A stretch of DNA of 64,000 bases. It comes from Bacillus infantis NRRL B-14911. GTDB lineage: Bacteria; Bacillota; Bacilli; Bacillales; Cytobacillaceae. This document shows positions 60,000 through 64,000 of this stretch, piece by piece; within the stretch, counting starts at the first letter, position 1, and every line of letters begins with the position of its first letter. Made by a program: the position numbers and the translations under genes. Location of the stretch: NCBI RefSeq assembly GCF_000473245.1, contig NC_022524.1, positions 1,140,501 through 1,204,500 of the forward strand, in the 5' to 3' direction. The notes below the pieces were generated by a model. The model saw only the letters and a list, made by a program, of their open reading frames with translations. It ran no database searches and was not told the origin of the DNA.

Positions 60000-60107
60000 T
60001 CACTTCTGATGGCATTTCTTCTTTGTCTGCTGATTTTTTCCATGAAGGATATAATAAATCCTAAGTCCGATCAGCGCTAAGGGATTCATTTTGCTCATGC
60101 TCATCAT
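60000..60107 (-). CDS. Possible 35-residue peptide
   Basis: MMSMSKMNPLALIGLRIYY then ILHGKNQQTKKKCHQK: a short hydrophobic stretch followed by a basic tail. There is no strong ribosome-binding site. A hairpin lies downstream. The call is weak. Confidence 0.3.
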   Translation of the reverse strand: MMSMSKMNPLALIGLRIYYILHGKNQQTKKKCHQK

Positions 60108-60229
60108 ATCAATATCAGCACTTTGGAATCTGTTTTTCAACAATTAAATTTTACCGGCGAGCGGCGTTTATATCTCCCTCAGCATCGGATACATTATAAA
60201 TAGAGGAAAACGATAGGAGGGATGACAAG

Positions 60230-60751
60230 ATGAAGAAGGCTATTTTCCTGGACAGGGATGGTGTATTGAATGAGGTTCTTTCCCACCGGGTTAAGTTTGT
60301 CAACAAACCGGAGCAGCTGTATTTGCTCGAGGGGGCTGCCGAGGCGGTGGCTTTATTCAATGAAGCAGGCTATGAAGTATTCGGTGTGACCAACCAGGGC
60401 GGCGTCGGGCTGGGATTCATGAAGGAAAAAGATCTCCATAGAGTCCATGAACGGCTCCAGAAGCTTGTCAGGGAAAAGGGCGGCCATATCACAGAAGTCG
60501 CTTATTGCCCGCATAAACCAAAGGCAGGCTGTGAGTGCCGGAAGCCGAATGCGGGGATGATACTGGAGCTGGCGGAAAGATATGATATCAATCTGTCAGA
60601 AAGCTATATGGTGGGAGACCATGAGCGTGATATCGAAGCAGGGATCAAGGCCGGGTGCAAAACGGCTTTCATCGGTCCTGGCCCGACCAAAGCAGATATC
60701 CAGGCAGATACTTTATGGGAGGCAGCAAAGCCGATTCTTGAAATGCAGTAG
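60230..60751 (+). CDS. HAD-IIIA phosphatase, GmhB-like
   Basis: A 173-residue phosphatase. It has FLDRDGVLNE (nucleophile Asp and acid/base Asp in D-R-D), the zinc-binding set C-x-H-x7-C-x-C in YCPHKPKAGCECRKP, and GDHERDIEAGIKAG. This matches GmhB (D-glycero-manno-heptose-1,7-bisphosphate 7-phosphatase) and histidinol-phosphatase-like enzymes. No heptose or histidine genes are nearby, so the substrate is unknown. The ATG at 60230 follows AGGAGGG. Confidence 0.87.
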   Translation: MKKAIFLDRDGVLNEVLSHRVKFVNKPEQLYLLEGAAEAVALFNEAGYEVFGVTNQGGVGLGFMKEKDLHRVHERLQKLVREKGGHITEVAYCPHKPKAGCECRKPNAGMILELAERYDINLSESYMVGDHERDIEAGIKAGCKTAFIGPGPTKADIQADTLWEAAKPILEMQ

Positions 60752-60780
60752 AAAAGCCGCTTAGGGGCAAGCGGCTTTTT
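60752..60780. terminator. Bidirectional terminator
   Basis: AAAAGCCGCTT and AAGCGGCTTTT arms between the phosphatase gene and the convergent SASP gene. Confidence 0.88.
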
Positions 60781-60785
60781 ACATT

Positions 60786-60989
60786 TTATCTTCTTGTGCC
60801 GCCAAGCTGCTGTTCAGCCATCTGCACAAGACGCTTGGTGATTTCTCCGCCGACAGAGCCGTTTGCTCTTGAAGTTGTTTCTGCTCCAAGGTTTACTCCG
60901 AACTCAGACGCGATTTCCTGTTTCATTTGCTGAACAGCTGCTTCAAAACCTGGTACAAGTAATTGATTGGAATTATTGCTTCTTGCCAT
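60786..60989 (-). CDS. Small acid-soluble spore protein, alpha/beta type (second copy)
   Basis: A 67-residue SASP with the same core as the one at 48.7 kb: [20 protein letters not shown] and [16 protein letters not shown]. It differs mainly in the N-terminal third ([20 protein letters not shown]). The ATG at 60989 follows GGAG by ten bases. The sequence at 61034-61063 could be its sigma-G promoter. Confidence 0.95.
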   Translation of the reverse strand: MARSNNSNQLLVPGFEAAVQQMKQEIASEFGVNLGAETTSRANGSVGGEITKRLVQMAEQQLGGTRR

Positions 60990-61033
60990 GTTGAGTCATC
61001 TCCTTGGTGTAATTTTATTGTTTGGAACATTTA

Positions 61034-61063
61034 TAGTTTAAGTTCTTGCAAAGCAATTATTCA
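61034..61063 (-). promoter_or_regulatory. Putative sigma-G promoter of the SASP gene
   Basis: On the minus strand TGAATA (61063-61058), an 18-bp spacer and AACTATA-like -10 (61039-61034) resemble the forespore sigma-G pattern (gHATR, 18 bp, CATWHTA), about 45 bases before the start. Confidence 0.5.
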
Positions 61064-61159
61064 TAGAGGTTTCTGGTAATTAATGGCTTTAAAGGGCGGG
61101 GGGTTTCCTGCTATACTTTTCTTAACTGATATTTGTGGATTTAGGGAGGAGCTGCCATT

Positions 61160-62074
61160 ATGTCTAAAAGAGTAATCCTGGCCGGGGGAAGCGGTTTTCT
61201 TGGGGAAAGCCTGACTAATTTTCTGCTTGGGCGCGGCTATGAAGTCACCGTTCTTTCCAGGGGAAAAGAAGGTTTTAAGGACGGGGCGGAATTTTTCCGC
61301 TGGGATGGGAAAAATATGGATGCACGCTGGGTGGACCGGATTGACGGAAGCTGTGCAGTTGTTAATTTTACCGGAAAGAGCGTCAACTGCATTTATACTG
61401 AAAAAAATAAACGGGAGATCATTGAGTCCAGGCTTGATTCTGTGAGAGTGCTGAAGGAAGCCGTTTTGAAAGCAGAACAGCCTCCGCCGGTGTTCGTGCA
61501 GGCGGGTTCACTGGCCATTTTTGGGGATACCGAGGAAGTATGTGATGAAGAGTCGCCTCTTGCTGATGGTTTTTCGCCGGAAGTGTGCAAGCTTTGGGAA
61601 GGTGAGTTTTTCTCGGGGGACAGGCTTCCCCATACAAGGCAGGTTCTCTTGAGGATCGGGTTTGCGCTTGGCAGGGATGGAGGCGCACTGGAACCATTGG
61701 TAAAGCTTGCCCGGATGGGACTTGGAGGCACGATCGGCTCCGGGAGGCAGTATATCAGCTGGCTTCATATAGACGATTTGAACTCTATGTTTCTAAATGC
61801 GATCGAAGACCCGGAGTACAGCGGGGTGTATAATGCCACAGGGCCGCATCCAGTGAGAAATAAAGAGTTCATGCAAACTCTCCGCAAGGTTCTGAACAAA
61901 GGCTGGTCGCCCCCTGCTCCGTCTCCTTTCGTAAAGGCCGGCGCCTATCTCTTTATGCGGGCAGAGCCTGAACTCGCCCTGACCGGAAGGAATTGTGTGC
62001 CGAAACGGCTGCTGGACAATGGATTTGCCTTTCAATATACCGATCTGGAAAAAGCACTTCGAGACCTGGTTTAA
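61160..62074 (+). CDS. yfhF: TIGR01777-family NAD-dependent epimerase YfhF
   Basis: A 304-residue extended short-chain dehydrogenase-like protein. The Rossmann motif is LAGGSGFLGESLTNFL; GKSVNCIYTEKNKREIIESRLDSVRVL and the SWLHIDDLNSMF motif are typical of TIGR01777 proteins, and the C-terminal DUF1731 segment (ALTGRNCVPKRLLDNGF) is present. B. subtilis YfhF is the counterpart. The reaction is unknown. The ATG at 61160 follows GGGAGGAG. Confidence 0.88.
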   Translation: MSKRVILAGGSGFLGESLTNFLLGRGYEVTVLSRGKEGFKDGAEFFRWDGKNMDARWVDRIDGSCAVVNFTGKSVNCIYTEKNKREIIESRLDSVRVLKEAVLKAEQPPPVFVQAGSLAIFGDTEEVCDEESPLADGFSPEVCKLWEGEFFSGDRLPHTRQVLLRIGFALGRDGGALEPLVKLARMGLGGTIGSGRQYISWLHIDDLNSMFLNAIEDPEYSGVYNATGPHPVRNKEFMQTLRKVLNKGWSPPAPSPFVKAGAYLFMRAEPELALTGRNCVPKRLLDNGFAFQYTDLEKALRDLV

Positions 62075-62192
62075 GCGAGGAATCCCGCTTTGAGGGGCTG
62101 GACATTTCTTTCCCTGTCCCTGTTCTATTCCTGCTCTCCTTTTCATAAAAGTGAATAAGGACAGAATTACATCGAGAATAGGGGGCAATGGG

Positions 62193-63059
62193 ATGATATA
62201 TAAGCTTCTTGCTTTAAACATAGAGGGCACGCTGCTTCAGTCCAATGGGAAACTGCACAGATCAACAAGGGAAGCGATTGATTATGTACAGCAGAAAGGA
62301 ATTTATGTCACGCTCGTTACGTCAAGAAGTTTTCCTTCTGCAAAAAAAGTGGCAAAAGCACTGAAGATCAATTCTTATCTGGTAACGCACAGGGGTGCAT
62401 TCATCGGCAATAATGTCAAAATGCCGATCTTTTCAAAAAAAATGCCGGAAACGATTACGTATGAGATTGTCAGGCTGCTTGAAGGATTCCCTTGCCAGAT
62501 CAGGCTGCTGCATGAGCAATTCTCACTCGCGAATAAAACAAAGCTCAACCATAATATACTTGCGAAAACCGTATTCACAGCCGGGGATCCCATCTTTTAT
62601 TCACAGCAGTTTGTTGAATCGGTCAGTGATATCCTTCTTGATGATCCGGCTTCGGTTCCGAAAATCGAGGTGTTCTTTGAATCCAAGAAAGATCTTGAAG
62701 ACGCTCAAAAGGCAATCTCAAATATGTATTCTGAGGCTGACACCGTCAGGCTGAGCGACCAGAGGCTCGATATCGTCCCTGCAGGGATTTCCAAGCTGAG
62801 CGGCCTGCTCCATATCGGCAACCAGCTTGGGGTGGACTTAAGCGAAATGGTCGTCATCGGCGATGGAATCGACGATGTGGACATGGTAAAGGCAGCAGGC
62901 CTCGGCGTTGCCATGGGCAATGCCCCGGCAGAATTGAAGCTTGCGGCCGACTGGCTGACCAGATCCAATAATGAAAACGGGGTCGCCTATATGGTAAAAG
63001 AACACTTCCGCAAACAGCACCCTATCGAATTCCTCAAAAAAATGAATCTGCTGAAATGA
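62193..63059 (+). CDS. yhaX: HAD-family protein YhaX, catalytic Asp replaced
   Basis: A 288-residue Cof-type HAD protein. Motif I, normally DxDGT, reads L-N-I-E-G-T: the nucleophile Asp is Asn and the general-acid Asp is Glu. Motif II (VTSRS) and motif IV (IGDGIDDVDM), and the cap domain, are intact. So it may be a weak or inactive phosphatase, or use another mechanism. It lies directly before hemZ, as yhaX does in B. subtilis. The frame opens at 62151, but the ATG at 62193 has AGGGGGC ahead and gives the 288-residue family length. Confidence 0.87.
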   Translation: MIYKLLALNIEGTLLQSNGKLHRSTREAIDYVQQKGIYVTLVTSRSFPSAKKVAKALKINSYLVTHRGAFIGNNVKMPIFSKKMPETITYEIVRLLEGFPCQIRLLHEQFSLANKTKLNHNILAKTVFTAGDPIFYSQQFVESVSDILLDDPASVPKIEVFFESKKDLEDAQKAISNMYSEADTVRLSDQRLDIVPAGISKLSGLLHIGNQLGVDLSEMVVIGDGIDDVDMVKAAGLGVAMGNAPAELKLAADWLTRSNNENGVAYMVKEHFRKQHPIEFLKKMNLLK

Positions 63060-63065
63060 AAGAGG

Positions 63066-63114
63066 GTGACAGGCACCTATACCAGTGAAGGCTGCTGGTA
63101 TAGGTGCCTGTCAC
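63066..63114. repeat. 20-bp perfect inverted repeat
   Basis: A 20-bp left arm (63066-63085, starting GTGACAGGCACC) and its exact complement (63095-63114) flank a nine-base loop. It lies six bases after the yhaX stop and has no T run, so it is more like a mobile or dispersed palindrome than a classic terminator. Confidence 0.85.
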
Positions 63115-63216
63115 TATTTGAACCTGTTGACCTCCCCTCCCCCTTTTTGTACACTTATGGGAGGTTTTTGTTTTTATGTTGAGATTCTTTTAGACCACAA
63201 AAAAAAGGTGATGAAT

Positions 63217-64000
63217 GTGCGTATTTATATAGAAGGGCTGGATCATGAGAGATTTGACCGCCCGATGGGCAATATAGCAAACCTCTTTTTCGAAGAATGT
63301 GAAGTGAGCAGGAAGCCGGTTGGGGATGAGGACCTCCATATTGCGTTTAAAGTGGAAGTTGATGAAATGGTGAAAGTACGGGCCGTCCTGAGTGACCGAA
63401 GCGGAAATAGCGAAGAAGCTTCCTATGAGAAAGAGCTTGAGGGATGGAGTACGGAAAAAGAGTATTTCAGACAGCTGATCAAGGCTGTTTCCCGCGTGTA
63501 TTTGATGGTGCTCCAGGATTATACCGGCATCACACAGAAGTGGGGAATTCTCACAGGTGTACGGCCCACCAAGCTCCTGCACCGCCATGTCCAGAAGGGG
63601 ACACCTCTGGCGGAAGCCCATCGCCAGCTGAAAGAGGAGTATCTGATCACCGATGAAAAGATCGAGCTGATGCAGAAGATCGTGGACCGCCAGCTGGCCG
63701 TCATCCCTGACTTATATGAGCTGAAGAAGGAAGTAAGCATCTATATCGGCATTCCTTTCTGCCCAACGAAATGTGCATATTGCACGTTCCCGGCATATGC
63801 GATCAATGGCCGCCAGGGCTCTGTCGATTCTTTCCTGGGCGGGCTCCATTATGAAATGCGCGAGGTCGGCAAATGGCTGAAGGAAAACGGGATCAAGATT
63901 ACGACCGTATACTACGGCGGAGGAACACCAACAAGCATTACTGCCGAGGAAATGGATATGCTTTATGAGGAGATGTACGAATCCTTCCCGGATGTAAAAG
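63217..64000 (+). CDS. hemZ: Coproporphyrinogen III oxidase-like radical SAM protein HemZ, 3' end missing
   Basis: The frame runs off the window after about 261 codons. It has a HemZ-specific N-terminal domain (about 1-165, opening with MRIYIEGLDHERF) followed by a radical SAM core with C-x3-C-x2-C in IPFCPTKCAYCTFPAY and the YYGGGTPTS motif. HemZ is an oxygen-independent coproporphyrinogen dehydrogenase-like enzyme of Bacillus; its role in heme synthesis is partly redundant. The GTG at 63217 follows AAGGTG at six bases; an ATG two codons upstream is too close. It follows yhaX by about 155 bases. Confidence 0.92.
   Translation, partial: MRIYIEGLDHERFDRPMGNIANLFFEECEVSRKPVGDEDLHIAFKVEVDEMVKVRAVLSDRSGNSEEASYEKELEGWSTEKEYFRQLIKAVSRVYLMVLQDYTGITQKWGILTGVRPTKLLHRHVQKGTPLAEAHRQLKEEYLITDEKIELMQKIVDRQLAVIPDLYELKKEVSIYIGIPFCPTKCAYCTFPAYAINGRQGSVDSFLGGLHYEMREVGKWLKENGIKITTVYYGGGTPTSITAEEMDMLYEEMYESFPDVK

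Overview
The window comes from an endospore-forming member of the Bacillaceae (Bacillus in the broad sense). The evidence is two alpha/beta-type small acid-soluble spore proteins, the spore-associated YheC/YheD family, Gram-positive Shine-Dalgarno sequences with many TTG/GTG starts, an ECF sigma-Y operon, and gene order shared with the B. subtilis yhe-yha segment (bmrC-bmrD, yheE, yheD-yheC, yheB, yheA, yhaX, hemZ). No rRNA, tRNA, prophage, insertion sequence or CRISPR array was seen. The genus cannot be fixed from the sequence alone.

Layout. 0-5 kb: the end of a Cys-rich copper-binding protein, a membrane-tethered rhodanese, and a natKR two-component system divergent from the natAB ABC exporter, with a LytTR-type direct repeat between them. 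5-13 kb: an MFS transporter, a secreted M6 metalloprotease (immune inhibitor A), a YihY/BrkB membrane protein, a guanine-type purine riboswitch with pbuG, and a nitroreductase. 13-25 kb is rich in signalling genes: an XRE-PAS regulator, an overlapping pair coding for a STAS protein and a stand-alone cobalamin-binding protein with CarH-type light-sensor motifs, an OmpR/HAMP-kinase pair, an array of about eight 51-54 bp hairpin-forming tandem repeats, a CNNM/HlyC-type membrane protein behind a MerR gene that looks frameshifted, a V4R-STAS protein, a soluble histidine kinase, an XRE regulator and a universal stress protein.

25-35 kb: a class A penicillin-binding protein, an HPr-like protein, isoaspartyl dipeptidase, and the mannitol operon mtlA-mtlR-mtlD behind an MtlR-type operator. 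35-41 kb: two MFS transporters, a cupin, a membrane-anchored Lon-like protease without an ATPase domain, a HAD phosphatase and a GNAT acetyltransferase. 41-47 kb: sigY-yxlC-yxlD-yxlE plus a UPF0145 gene behind a sigma-Y promoter, then the heterodimeric multidrug ABC exporter bmrC-bmrD preceded by a short leader ORF and two tandem terminators, an attenuator layout. 47-52.6 kb: fumarase, a spore protein gene, the solitary sugar ATPase msmX with yxkF, a CstR-like persulfide sensor and small proteins.

52.6-64 kb: four tandem, mostly overlapping ATP-grasp genes of the YheC/YheD family, then yheB, yheA, two kinds of intergenic repeat, a GmhB-like phosphatase, a second spore protein gene, yfhF, yhaX (with its HAD nucleophile replaced) and the 5' part of hemZ, which runs off the window.

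The observations I rate highest are the cobalamin-STAS pair, the hairpin repeat array, the four-gene ATP-grasp cluster, the bmr leader with a possible antiterminator pairing, and the one-base frameshift in the MerR gene whose promoter is intact.
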